A stretch of 64,000 nt of DNA. It comes from Armatimonadota bacterium. Its GTDB lineage: Bacteria; Armatimonadota; DTGP01; JAKQQT01. Below the pieces are notes generated by a model, which saw only the letters and a program-made list of their open reading frames with translations, was not told the DNA's origin and searched no databases. Positions 6,749 to 17,344 of this stretch are shown here, piece by piece. Positions within the stretch are counted from its first letter, which is position 1. Each line of letters begins with the position of its first letter. The stretch lies in NCBI GenBank assembly GCA_036504095.1, contig DASXVS010000063.1:1-64000 (forward strand), in the 5' to 3' direction. A program made the translations under genes and the position numbers.

Positions 6749-8110
6749 TCATATCGGGAACTGAACCCGTTGCAGGTCCGGGTTGTCTCCCGGGGCGCGG
6801 CCGGCCTTGGCCAGATCCACCCACTGCCCGCCAACCTTGACACGCACCACGTCCGCGGTGAAATCCGTGTTGGTCGCGGTGTCATTTCGAAAGCACCAGC
6901 TCCCAACGCCGTATACGTCCACCGGCACGCCCTCGGCTTCGAATTTGCGAATCTTCTCGGGTGAGAAGCCGCCCGTGGCCACGATGCCGACGTTCCGGCA
7001 GTAGGATGCCGCCTCTTCCTCCCAGCCCGGAGGAACTTCCCAGCGGCGCCACGCATCGTCCGTAGCGGCGCGCAGCGTGCGCACCAGGCGGGGGTTTACG
7101 CCGTTGTCCTGCGACGGGTCGCCCGTCGGTTGGACGCTGGCATCCCGGACCGATGCGCTTGTATCCGGACGAACACCCACCAGGCGATATCGCGACGCCT
7201 GCTCCTCATCTCCGTCCTGGCGCGCCCGGAGATACCTCGGCCACAAGGCGTCCATTATCAGCAGGGTGTCCCGCATGCAATCGTTACGAAAGTCCACGAG
7301 GGCGATTCGCGGAATCGCAGGGTCCACGATTTCCGCGAACGCAACCATCGACGCCGGCGAATCGCCGAGGAAACAGGCGATCGCCGCGTGAGCCACGGTG
7401 CCGCCGCCCTCGGCGCCCCACCAGTCCCCCTGTGCATCGGTGGAGACCTTACTTGATGTCGCGCGCTTCGGGTGATCTTCCGCATACCGCTGCACGGCGA
7501 TGTGGTAGGCGTATCCGTCCATCGCCTGAATCTCGTGGGCGTCAAACCTCGCCGGGAAGAACAATACCGATTTGCCCGCGGCGGCGGCGAGTATCTCATA
7601 GACATTGGTCGCGACGCGTGAACTGCGCGACAACGCGCCCAGCGTCGGCGTTTCGAGGTGGGCGAAATCGCGATATCTACCGCGAACCCGCATCGCCGGC
7701 GTCACGCGAGAAGGATCCCCTCCATAGCAGGCATAGTCCCCGTCGTGGACAGCTTGAACCTCCAGGTGTTGGGAAGTGTTGACCCATGTTCCGCCGGCGT
7801 CGTGGTAGCCTGTGCAGAGCGCCAGCATCGCCAGAGCTTTATCGACGCCGCAGACGAGAGTGCCCGGCTGGCGCCGCGAGAACCACTGCATCTCGACTTC
7901 GAGATCGCCGACGCGAACGGAGTGCGGATCGATGCCTGGGGGCAGCGCCATCGGGTCGGACCCGCTGTACCGTTCGTCGCGGTCTGCAAGCGTTGCGAGA
8001 ATGCGCTGAATATTGACAAAATAGCGGTCGGAATACCAGCCTCTGCGCATTCGTTCTGCGTCCAGTTTAAATACATCGGCACCTAATCGGGATTCATCAA
8101 AGCGGCTCAT
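6749..8110 (-). CDS. pncB: Nicotinate phosphoribosyltransferase
   Basis: This 453-residue enzyme uses the nicotinate made by PncA, with PRPP, to form nicotinate mononucleotide. The N-terminus (FKLDAERMRRGWYSDRYF) carries the conserved substrate-loop YSDRYF. Other family blocks are FFPARFDAHEIQAMDGYAYHIAV, STDAQGDWWGAEGGGTVAHA and the C-terminal VGIVATGGFSPEKIRKFEAEGVPVDVYGVG (quoted in parts), typical of the phosphate-binding region in type II phosphoribosyltransferases. An AAGGAAG site precedes the ATG. Together with pncA it forms a two-gene NAD-salvage operon. Confidence 0.9.
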   Translation of the reverse strand: MSRFDESRLGADVFKLDAERMRRGWYSDRYFVNIQRILATLADRDERYSGSDPMALPPGIDPHSVRVGDLEVEMQWFSRRQPGTLVCGVDKALAMLALCTGYHDAGGTWVNTSQHLEVQAVHDGDYACYGGDPSRVTPAMRVRGRYRDFAHLETPTLGALSRSSRVATNVYEILAAAAGKSVLFFPARFDAHEIQAMDGYAYHIAVQRYAEDHPKRATSSKVSTDAQGDWWGAEGGGTVAHAAIACFLGDSPASMVAFAEIVDPAIPRIALVDFRNDCMRDTLLIMDALWPRYLRARQDGDEEQASRYRLVGVRPDTSASVRDASVQPTGDPSQDNGVNPRLVRTLRAATDDAWRRWEVPPGWEEEAASYCRNVGIVATGGFSPEKIRKFEAEGVPVDVYGVGSWCFRNDTATNTDFTADVVRVKVGGQWVDLAKAGRAPGDNPDLQRVQFPI

Positions 8111-8178
8111 GGCTCTTCCTTCGTGGCTTTATTTCGACTTGCTGATTGAGCATCGGGACTGACGCTGCTGCCTTCGTC

Positions 8179-8184
8179 TACAAT
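8179..8184 (+). promoter_or_regulatory. -10 box near the HATPase gene start
   Basis: TACAAT ends 10 nt before the ATG at 8195, so the mRNA leader would be only a few nucleotides long. No Shine-Dalgarno sequence is visible. Confidence 0.35.
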
Positions 8185-8194
8185 ACCTACTGCT

Positions 8195-9196
8195 ATGTAT
8201 AGCACAGACACAACCGGACAAAGCGGTGGGCGCTCGCCACTGGGGCGCGAGCCGGGCGATGATACTCGCCGGCGAATGGCGGCCGTGCTGGATACGCACG
8301 CGCAAACGCTCTGCGAGCAGTGGACGGATGCGCTGCTATCGATTTCCGGTGGACTCTATGAGGGCTCGCCCCGCGAAGACGTCATCGTCAGCGCCACACG
8401 CCTGTTCAACGCATACCTCGATTACCTCCGGAGCGGAGACTCGACCAGTCTCGCCGAAACCATCAGGTCTTCGGCGAGGCGGCGTTTCGAAGCGGGCGCT
8501 GCGCTTGTCTCGCTGCTTGAGACCGTTGGGGCGGCGCGCATTACGCTCTTGCCTGTGCTCTCGTCGTCGCTCACGGAGCCTCCAGGGGCGCTCGCCGAGG
8601 CTGTTTCCGCCCTCATGTCCGCCGAAGAGATGTCCGCGGTCTGGATCGCGGAAGCGTATGAAAGCGTGGCGGAGGGTCAACTTCACACGGCGAATGAGAA
8701 GCGTGAACTCGCCGAGCAGGAAAAGGTGACCTTCGGGCGTGACATCACCCGTCTGGTGACTGGCGAGCGCTTGCTCCTGTGCGAGGCAGCTGAAATCCCG
8801 CCTCGGGCCGATGTACCCGTCCTGCCGGTGGTAAAGCCTCGAGATGTTCGAGAAGCGCGGGAAATAGTCCGCGCGCACGCCGAATCACTCGGATGGTCAC
8901 CCTCGCGGGCTTATGAGCTGCAACTGTGCGTGGGCGAGGCCGGCACGAACGCCATCCGGCACGCAGGCACGGCATCGTTCCAGGCGTGGACCCAAGATAA
9001 TGAGGTGACGTTCCGCTTCGCCGATAGCGGCCCCGGCATCGATTTCAATCGCATCCCCAGCGCGCTGAAATCAGGGTATTCAACGGGCTCCTCGCTCGGG
9101 ATGGGCTTCACATTGATGCTGGAGTTGGCAGACTCCATCCGGCTGGCAACCGATAGCCACGGCACGGTGCTGCAGCTTACACTCGCGCCGCGCTGA
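8195..9196 (+). CDS. RsbW-like HATPase regulator with N-terminal RsbRD-like domain
   Basis: The 333-residue protein has two parts. Residues about 28-185 are helical (LDTHAQTLCEQWTDALL...) and resemble the RsbRD/RsbT co-antagonist N-terminal domain. Residues about 210-333 form a GHKL ATPase of the anti-sigma-factor kinase type: N-box VGEAGTNAIRHAG, then FADSGPGID and SSLGMGFTLML. Such proteins phosphorylate or sequester anti-sigma antagonists in partner-switching stress circuits. No sigma factor or STAS protein is adjacent, so the partner is unknown. It is divergent from pncB. Confidence 0.75.
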   Translation: MYSTDTTGQSGGRSPLGREPGDDTRRRMAAVLDTHAQTLCEQWTDALLSISGGLYEGSPREDVIVSATRLFNAYLDYLRSGDSTSLAETIRSSARRRFEAGAALVSLLETVGAARITLLPVLSSSLTEPPGALAEAVSALMSAEEMSAVWIAEAYESVAEGQLHTANEKRELAEQEKVTFGRDITRLVTGERLLLCEAAEIPPRADVPVLPVVKPRDVREAREIVRAHAESLGWSPSRAYELQLCVGEAGTNAIRHAGTASFQAWTQDNEVTFRFADSGPGIDFNRIPSALKSGYSTGSSLGMGFTLMLELADSIRLATDSHGTVLQLTLAPR

Positions 9197-9212
9197 AGAG
9201 GCCGCGCTGTGC

Positions 9213-9800
9213 TCAGCGCCGGTGGTTCAGCACCCCGTCCAGCAGCGGGCTCTCGAATTCCGTTGAGAGGCAGTCCATATAGACCATGTCCCACAATCGG
9301 CCGCCCATGAAGAGGCATTGCCTTCGCCTGCCGAATTCCTTGAACCCCGCCTTCTCGTAGCACCGGATAGCGCCGTGATTGAACTCAAAAACCGTGAGGA
9401 TCACGTTGTGGATGCCGTGCGCCGTGAACGCGAAGTCCAGCATCAATCGGGTGGCTTCCGTTCCATACCCCTTGCCACGGCAATCCGCCTCGCCAATACA
9501 GATTCCGAAATTGCCGGTCCTGTTGCGAAAGTCGAAGTCCAAACCGGTGTCACCGATGGCTCGCCCGGTACTCTTCTCGAAAATGGTGAACATCGGGTCA
9601 CCCTCGCGCCTGGAGGCGCGCTCATACCAGTCTTCCTCTTTCTCCCACGTCATCGGGTTGGCCTGAATCGTGAGGTTGCGGGTGGTTTCGAAATCGTTCA
9701 TCCACTTCTGATACAGCGGCAGGAGGTCGCGGCGGAGCGGGCCAAGCGCCACGCGTTCACCGACCATGTTGTAGATTGGTTTGTCTAGTGATCCGTCCAT
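9213..9800 (-). CDS. GNAT-family N-acetyltransferase (RimJ/RimL type)
   Basis: The start at 9800 is chosen because GAGGAGGGG lies 4 nt upstream; the 195-residue product begins MDGSLDKPIYNMVGERVALGPL. Acetyl-CoA-binding motif A appears as IGEADCRGKGYGTEATRLML. It is preceded by IGDTGLDFDFRNRTGNFGI and followed by VFEFNHGAIRCYEKAGFKEFG, the order found in RimJ/RimL-like acetyltransferases that modify N-terminal amines or small molecules. The substrate cannot be predicted. Longer readings run into the groEL terminator and are rejected. Confidence 0.88.
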   Translation of the reverse strand: MDGSLDKPIYNMVGERVALGPLRRDLLPLYQKWMNDFETTRNLTIQANPMTWEKEEDWYERASRREGDPMFTIFEKSTGRAIGDTGLDFDFRNRTGNFGICIGEADCRGKGYGTEATRLMLDFAFTAHGIHNVILTVFEFNHGAIRCYEKAGFKEFGRRRQCLFMGGRLWDMVYMDCLSTEFESPLLDGVLNHRR

Positions 9801-9878
9801 CTGCCCCTCCTCGTTGTCCGGCATGTTTCGGACAGGATATCGTGACCCGCCGATGAGTTTCAAAGCGTAGCGGTGAAC

Positions 9879-9908
9879 AAACAGCCCCGCCCATGCGGGC
9901 GAGGCTGT
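9879..9908. terminator. Terminator hairpin downstream of groEL
   Basis: AACAGCC and GGCTGTT pair at the outside, with CCGCCC/GGGCG inside, around a CAT loop and a small mismatch. It lies 68-97 bp beyond the groEL stop, on its downstream side, and upstream of the acetyltransferase. There is no clear U-tract. Confidence 0.5.
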
Positions 9909-9914
9909 TGTGCG

Positions 9915-9967
9915 TCGGGCACGGAGGCCCAACCTACCATCCATTTCGGGTACGAAGGCCCGACCTA
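9915..9967. repeat. Direct repeat, TCGGGCACGGAGGCCCAACCTA type
   Basis: Two direct copies at 9915-9936 and 9946-9967 match at 19 of 22 positions. A third copy lies far away at 15421-15442 with one to two differences from the first. All are intergenic, next to gene 3' ends. The element is not recognised as an insertion sequence. Confidence 0.7.
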
Positions 9968-9975
9968 ACGGGTTC

Positions 9976-11734
<1,759 letters not shown>

Positions 11735-11738
<4 letters not shown>

Positions 11739-12016
11739 AGAACCGCCAATATATCGTCGTGGCGGAGAATAACATACTCCTCGCCGTCTACCTTCACTTC
11801 GGTGCCGGCGTACTTGCCGTACAGCACCTTGTCGCCCGCCTTAACCTCAACCGGCGCGACCTGGCCGTTTTCCAACGTTTTGCCGGGACCCACGGCGATG
11901 ACTTCGCCCGTAGTCGGCTTTTCCTTTGCCGTATCAGGCAGCACGATGCCACCTTTGGTGGTTTCCTCGGCGCCCGTGTTCTTCACGATGATGCGATCCG
12001 CTAGCGGTCTCAACAT
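11735..12016 (-). CDS. groS: Co-chaperonin GroES (10 kDa)
   Basis: This 93-residue heptameric lid of GroEL is full-length: [33 protein letters not shown] includes the mobile loop, and it ends [17 protein letters not shown] strong AGGAGGT ribosome binding site lies before the ATG. It is the first gene of the groES-groEL operon, with a CIRCE element 33 bp upstream of the start codon. Confidence 0.98.
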
Positions 12017-12048
12017 AACGTACCTCCTGAGAGTAATATCTTACTTCG

Positions 12049-12075
12049 TTGGCACTCGGTTTCCATGAGTGCCAA
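12049..12075. promoter_or_regulatory. CIRCE operator (HrcA site)
   Basis: TTGGCACTC (12049-12057), 9-nt spacer, GAGTGCCAA (12067-12075). The two arms are exact reverse complements, and the 9-N9-9 geometry is that of CIRCE (consensus TTAGCACTC-N9-GAGTGCTAA). A TATACT box on the minus strand sits about 13 nt further upstream, at 12088-12093. HrcA would repress groES-groEL here; hrcA is not in this window. Confidence 0.95.
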
Positions 12076-12111
12076 ATCCCATGGCCAGTATAGAGAGAAA
12101 TGACACGGCGA

Positions 12112-12180
12112 GGAAACGACGCAATGGGGAAACGGGGAAATGTATGGACCATTTCCCCGTTTCCCCATTTCAACGTTTCC
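12112..12180. repeat. GGGGAAAC-word hairpin at the birA 3' end
   Basis: A perfect 20-bp stem pairs 12123-12142 (AATGGGGAAACGGGGAAATG) with 12150-12169 around a 7-nt loop, and outer GGAAACG/CGTTTCC blocks (12112-12118, 12174-12180) extend it. It ends 1 bp from the birA stop and lies upstream of the groES promoter, so it probably also insulates the two transcription units. The AAACGGGG word recurs in the hairpin after ahcY. Confidence 0.8.
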
Positions 12181-12181
12181 T

Positions 12182-12910
12182 TCAATAGTTCCGGATCGAG
12201 ACTTCCGCGGCTCTCACGCTTCGCGCCTCACCGCCAACCACCACGCGGAGGGCGCCGTCGTCCTCAATCGTTCCGCCGACGGCTTCAAACGCCTCGCCGC
12301 CTTCCAGCACGGTAATGGCGCCCGCGGCAAGGTCCATCGCCGGCCATCTGGCGGCGAATGAGGCCCAACCCGCCTCTGACGCCACCGATTCAGAGGCGTG
12401 AACCACCGCCTGCGCGAGGCCCGGAATCAACGTCTCAATATCCCCTGCTCCACCGTGCGCGGCCAGGCTTGTGGCAGGATGGGCCGGCGGTGGGACATCG
12501 GGATGGCTCGAAACGTTGATCCCGACGCCAACCACAACCCATTCCAGCCGCCCTGCGCGCGCGGCGCCGGTCTCAACGAGGATGCCGCCCACCTTGCGGC
12601 CGTAGAGATAGAGATCGTTGGGCCACTTAGTTCTGACCGGCTGCCAGGTTTCTTTGCGAAGCGCATCCGTGAGGGCCAGGCCGCAGGCAACGCTGATCCG
12701 GCCAGCCAGCGCAACGGGGATTTCGGGCCGAGTGACAACGCTGAGGTAGACGTTTCCCGCGCCGCCCTCCCAGGTCCGGCCCATCCGCCCGCGTCCGGCG
12801 TTCTGATCGCCGGCCCAGACAACGGTGCCTGCCGGCGCGCCTTCCCGGGCGAGGCGGATTGCCTCGTCGTTCGTGGAGCCCAGCGTATCATACCGGTAAA
12901 TACAGAGCAT
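12182..12910 (-). CDS. birA: Biotin--[acetyl-CoA-carboxylase] ligase
   Basis: The 242-residue protein attaches biotin to the carboxyl carrier protein of acetyl-CoA carboxylase. The catalytic domain starts at once with YRYDTLGSTNDEAIRLA. It carries the biotinyl-AMP loop GRGRMGRTWEG, then TKWPNDLYLYGRKVGGILVE and VVGVGINV. The N-terminal DNA-binding domain of E. coli BirA is missing, so this is a group I ligase without repressor function. A C-terminal SH3-like cap is visible (AITVLEGGEAFEAVGGTIEDDG, in parts). Confidence 0.95.
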   Translation of the reverse strand: MLCIYRYDTLGSTNDEAIRLAREGAPAGTVVWAGDQNAGRGRMGRTWEGGAGNVYLSVVTRPEIPVALAGRISVACGLALTDALRKETWQPVRTKWPNDLYLYGRKVGGILVETGAARAGRLEWVVVGVGINVSSHPDVPPPAHPATSLAAHGGAGDIETLIPGLAQAVVHASESVASEAGWASFAARWPAMDLAAGAITVLEGGEAFEAVGGTIEDDGALRVVVGGEARSVRAAEVSIRNY

Positions 12911-13021
12911 ACATCCTCCGTCCAGACGGAATCCGGCGCGAACGCCCCTTCAGCGCGACGGGAATCATGGTGCGCGGCAACGGGTTCTTCACCCGTAAGC
13001 ATGCCGTAGGAGACCGGAACC

Positions 13022-13840
13022 ATGGCAAACACAATCGAGGAAGCCTTCTTCCAGAACTATATGCGGTTTTTCCGTCTTGCCGAAGAGAGACGGCGCTGGA
13101 GTATCTGGCGCGACATTCCGTGGGACCACGCAAACCCGGATACCGCGCCGCTGATCTCGGACATTGTTGAGGCTTTCAGCGCCGTCGAGATCTTTCTGCC
13201 CGACTACACGTCCAAGATTCTACACCTCATCCGCAAGAGCCGCGGCCGCGCGTGGTTCCAGGCGAACTGGGGTTACGAGGAGAGCAAGCACAGTCTCACC
13301 CTCGCCGAGTGGCTTGTCCGAAGTGGAAAGCGCACGGAGGAGGGCATGCACGCCTATGAGAATGCGCTGCTGGATAACGGCGAGTGGGACCTTCCGTTCG
13401 ACACGCCGCGCCAGATGGTCATTTACACGATGATCCAGGAGTTGGCCACGTGGCTGAACTACACCAATCTGAGGGCCCTGGTCAACAAAGATGGTCCGGA
13501 GGGCGACCCTGCCCTCTCGCGCGCGCTGCTGCTGATATCGGCCGATGAAAAGACACACTACGATTTCTTCCGGAAAGGCGTGAAGGTGTATCTGGAGCAC
13601 GAGCCGGCCGAGACCCTCGCCGATCTGAAATATGTTCTCGACAACTTCGCGATGCCCGCGCACAACCTCATCCCAGGCTGGGATGAACGCGCGAAACAGA
13701 TTCAGGCCGCGGGAATCTACGGTCCCCGACAATTCCTGCGCAGCGTCTACCGGCCAATCCTCAAGGACCTGGGAATCTCCGAAAAGGGATTCAGGGCTCA
13801 GGATTCGGGATTCAGTTCCGAACCGAATACCGAATCCTGA
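13022..13840 (+). CDS. Acyl-ACP desaturase (soluble di-iron type)
   Basis: This 272-residue protein resembles bacterial DesA / plant stearoyl-ACP desaturases, which put a double bond into ACP-bound fatty acids using a carboxylate-bridged di-iron centre. Iron-ligand motifs are visible: an N-terminal Glu in SAVEIFLPDY, WGYEESKHS (ExxH), a middle Glu in MIQELATW, and SADEKTHYDFF (ExxH). The core ends near residue 255 (KDLGISEK). The last 17 residues, GFRAQDSGFSSEPNTES, are encoded entirely by an intergenic-type repeat (13787-13844), and the stop lies inside it. The tail is probably a recent addition without function. Confidence 0.85.
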   Translation: MANTIEEAFFQNYMRFFRLAEERRRWSIWRDIPWDHANPDTAPLISDIVEAFSAVEIFLPDYTSKILHLIRKSRGRAWFQANWGYEESKHSLTLAEWLVRSGKRTEEGMHAYENALLDNGEWDLPFDTPRQMVIYTMIQELATWLNYTNLRALVNKDGPEGDPALSRALLLISADEKTHYDFFRKGVKVYLEHEPAETLADLKYVLDNFAMPAHNLIPGWDERAKQIQAAGIYGPRQFLRSVYRPILKDLGISEKGFRAQDSGFSSEPNTES

Positions 13841-13844
13841 ATCC
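13787..13844. repeat. GATTCAG-word imperfect hairpin overlapping desaturase 3' end
   Basis: GGATTCAGG, CAGGATTCGGGATTCAG and their inverse GAATACCGAATCCTGAATCC form an imperfect hairpin of the same word family as 11662-11738. It supplies the last 17 codons and the TGA stop of the desaturase, so it lies within a coding region rather than after it. Confidence 0.75.
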
Positions 13845-13962
13845 AGACTCCCGCCTACGGGAATGGCTCCAACCCCGCACGAATCGGGAGCCAATGGTCG
13901 TAGAAGGGTCTCCAACCCAGGTTGGATTTGCGTTCGCCTGCTTCATGCGAACGTTCATCCCG

Positions 13963-13971
13963 TGGTATACT
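13963..13971 (+). promoter_or_regulatory. Possible extended -10 promoter for ahcY
   Basis: TGGTATACT (TG, one base, TATACT) lies 145 nt upstream of the ahcY start. The hairpin repeat at 14030-14093 would lie in the leader. No good -35 box and no recognisable SAM or SAH riboswitch was seen in this 276-bp spacer. Confidence 0.35.
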
Positions 13972-14029
13972 GTGAAACGATGCCCGAAACGTGAGCCCGC
14001 GTTCTTCCGGCAAAGAACCGACGTAACGA

Positions 14030-15376
<1,347 letters not shown>

Positions 15377-15420
15377 TATTCCACGGTAGTTCGGGCGTCG
15401 CTGCCCGACACCTATGAGCG

Positions 15421-15496
15421 TCGGGCACAGAGGCCCAACCTTCGGAAATATCAGGAAACGGGGGAGCGACCGGAAGCGGTCGTTTCCCCGTTTCTG
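15421..15496. repeat. Repeat copy plus AAACGGGG hairpin after ahcY
   Basis: 15421-15442 is a distant copy of the TCGGGCACGGAGGCCC repeat at 9915. It is followed by a hairpin with arms at 15452-15472 and 15477-15496 (AAACGGGG...GCGACCG against CGGTCG...CCCCGTTT), with a 4-nt loop and one bulge. It lies 76-120 bp past the ahcY stop and probably acts as its terminator. Confidence 0.65.
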
Positions 15497-15615
15497 TTTG
15501 CGTGTAACAAATCGCTCCTTGGCGAGGGCTTGATTTCATAGAGCGTCTTTGGCACAACCTCGCCTTGTGACAGCACGCCGCCTACGATAGCTGCACGAAG
15601 GAAAGGTACGTTACG

Positions 15616-16713
15616 TTGAACACTCTGTTTTGCGCCACGCTGGCGCTGGGCCTGGCGATGGCTGCGTGTGCCGCGCAAGCTGCCCCCTCTGACGCGTCCA
15701 TCAGATGGCAAGATGCATCCGATCTCACCGTTGAAGGGCGGGGTTGGACCGATAATGCCAGCTTCTACAACCGCTTTCCGGCCCGCGCAAAGGCTGTCGT
15801 CAGGCCTGAGCTATGGGGCCTTTCCACGAACAGCGCGGGTATTGCGATCCGCTTCGTAACAGACGCGAGAGAGATCCACGCGCGCTGGAAGCTGATCAAC
15901 GCGGACCTCTCAATGAACCATATGGCCGCCACCGGCGTGAGCGGCCTTGATCTGTATGTCCGCCTCAAAGGCAAATGGGCATGGCTGGCCGTCGGACGGC
16001 CTGCCGGTCAGGAGAACGAGGCCACCCTCATCTCGGGCCTCCCAGACGGCAAGAGGGAATACGCGCTGTACCTGCCGTTGTACAACGGGGTCACCAGCGT
16101 CGAACTCGGTGTTCCGGACGGCGCCGTGCTGGATACCGCTCCTCCGCGAACGAGAGATGTAAAGCCTGTGGTGTTCTATGGCACTTCCATCACGCAGGGC
16201 GGGTGCGCCACCCGGCCGGGCATGGCCTACCCAGCCCTGATCGGACGCGCCCTCGACATCCCAACGGTCAACCTGGGGTTCTCCGGCAACGGTCGCGGTG
16301 AGCACGAGGTTTCCGACCTTCTTGCTGAACTGGACCCCTCCGTCTATGTGATCGACGCCATGCCGAACATGTCTCCGGAGACCGTGGATGAACGCATCCG
16401 TTACATGCTCAAAACTATCCACACCAAACACCCGAACACGCCCCTGATCATCGTGGAGCACGCCATCTTCCCCAGCGCTTTCAACATGGAGAAGGGCCGG
16501 GCGGCCAGCGACGCGTGGAACAAGATTCTGGCGAAGATCTACAAGGACAACGCTGCCGAGTGGGGCGGCCTGTTGCACTACGTGAAATGCGATAAGTTGA
16601 TGGGTTCGGACGGCGAAGCTACTGTTGACGGGGTCCATCCCACCGACGTTGGATTCATGCGTATGGCGGAGGTACTGACACCGGCCGTGAAGAAAGCGAT
16701 GGGTAAGGGCTGA
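15616..16713 (+). CDS. Secreted SGNH/GDSL-family hydrolase
   Basis: The 365-residue protein starts at a TTG behind AAGGAAAGG and has a signal peptide (about 1-23). An N-terminal beta-sandwich-like region (about 30-180) resembles the SGNH_hydro_N domain. The catalytic domain follows: YGTSITQGG with nucleophile S191, then NLGFSGNGRGE, and near the C-terminus DGVHPTDVGFMRMAE with the Asp-x-x-His pair. Such enzymes are esterases, often deacetylating carbohydrates. The stop codon is the first unit of a tandem heptanucleotide repeat. Confidence 0.88.
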   Translation: MNTLFCATLALGLAMAACAAQAAPSDASIRWQDASDLTVEGRGWTDNASFYNRFPARAKAVVRPELWGLSTNSAGIAIRFVTDAREIHARWKLINADLSMNHMAATGVSGLDLYVRLKGKWAWLAVGRPAGQENEATLISGLPDGKREYALYLPLYNGVTSVELGVPDGAVLDTAPPRTRDVKPVVFYGTSITQGGCATRPGMAYPALIGRALDIPTVNLGFSGNGRGEHEVSDLLAELDPSVYVIDAMPNMSPETVDERIRYMLKTIHTKHPNTPLIIVEHAIFPSAFNMEKGRAASDAWNKILAKIYKDNAAEWGGLLHYVKCDKLMGSDGEATVDGVHPTDVGFMRMAEVLTPAVKKAMGKG

Positions 16714-16767
16714 GGGCTGGGAGCTGAGGGCTGAGGGCTGAGGGCTGAGGGCTGAGGGCTGAGGGCT
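16711..16767. repeat. Tandem TGAGGGC heptanucleotide array
   Basis: About eight copies of the 7-bp word TGAGGGC (one variant, GGGAGCTG) begin at the stop codon of the SGNH hydrolase gene and end in GAGGGCTCAG. The array is not inverted. It directly precedes an unrelated long hairpin at 16781-16849. Confidence 0.85.
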
Positions 16768-16780
16768 CAGAGAGGTTAGC

Positions 16781-16849
16781 ACGTCATCCTGAGCGCAGCG
16801 AAGGATCTCAAGCTACCGTTGAGATCCTTCGCAGCGCTCAGGATGACGT
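16781..16849. repeat. 31-bp hairpin with TCATCCTGAGCG word
   Basis: Arms 16781-16811 and 16819-16849 pair at 30 of 31 positions around a 7-nt loop; each carries TCATCCTGAGCG and AGCGAAGGATCT-type words. It lies between the SGNH gene and the convergent tagged-protein gene ending at 16895, so it may terminate both. I recognise the words as a repeat seen in several unrelated bacteria, but cannot name a family. Confidence 0.85.
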
Positions 16850-16894
16850 TCCTGGCGGCCTGGATGCCGGATTTTGGATGCTTCTCGCAGCCCT

Positions 16895-17344
16895 CTAGGG
16901 TAGGTACTCGGGATGAAGGGCATAAAGTGCGACGCGGTAGGCGTCCAGGATATCGACGACGCTCGCGGAGGGCGCCGTGGTGACGAGGTTGTAGATCTGC
17001 GCCTCACGCGCGGTGGCGGGCTGGAGGCCCGCCGCGATACGCAGGCTGGCGATGGCATTCGGGAGGCTGAAGCCGACCCATGCTGTGACCACGCGTGACG
17101 TGGCACGGGTGGAGATCGAGTTCGCCGGAAGAAACGTCGTCACCATTCGCGACGCAGCCAGGGTGTTTGGCCGGACGTCGGACTGATAAACAACGATCAG
17201 GCGCGAGACCGCTGCAGTGTCGGTCCTCGGCCCCAGGTAGACGGTGACGAGCCGTGAGGCGGCGAGCGTCTCGGTTGCAGCAGGCGCACGGTCTGCGAAG
17301 CAGAGGCAGATCACGAAAGCCGGCAACAGGCACACGGGCTTCAT
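16895..17344 (-). CDS. Secreted protein with SRxVTxY repeats and dockerin-like tail
   Basis: The start at 17344 overlaps the stop of the upstream gene (ATGA) and opens a signal peptide (KPVCLLPAFVICLCFADRAPAA), giving 149 residues. Four short units follow at roughly 22-residue spacing: AASRLVTVYLGP, AVSRLIVVYQSD, AASRMVTTFLP and ATSRVVTAWVG. The C-terminal region (NAIASLRIAAGLQPATAREAQ... VVDILDAYRVALYAL) resembles the double-helix dockerin-like tag found on other secreted proteins here. No enzymatic motif is visible. It is translationally coupled to the glycine-rich secreted protein and probably works with it at the cell surface. Confidence 0.65.
   Translation of the reverse strand: MKPVCLLPAFVICLCFADRAPAATETLAASRLVTVYLGPRTDTAAVSRLIVVYQSDVRPNTLAASRMVTTFLPANSISTRATSRVVTAWVGFSLPNAIASLRIAAGLQPATAREAQIYNLVTTAPSASVVDILDAYRVALYALHPEYLP

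Noticed and set aside
16711-16767. TGAGGGC array considered as a CRISPR
   Set aside because: Units are 7 bp with no spacers, so it is a simple tandem repeat. No CRISPR array or cas gene was seen anywhere.
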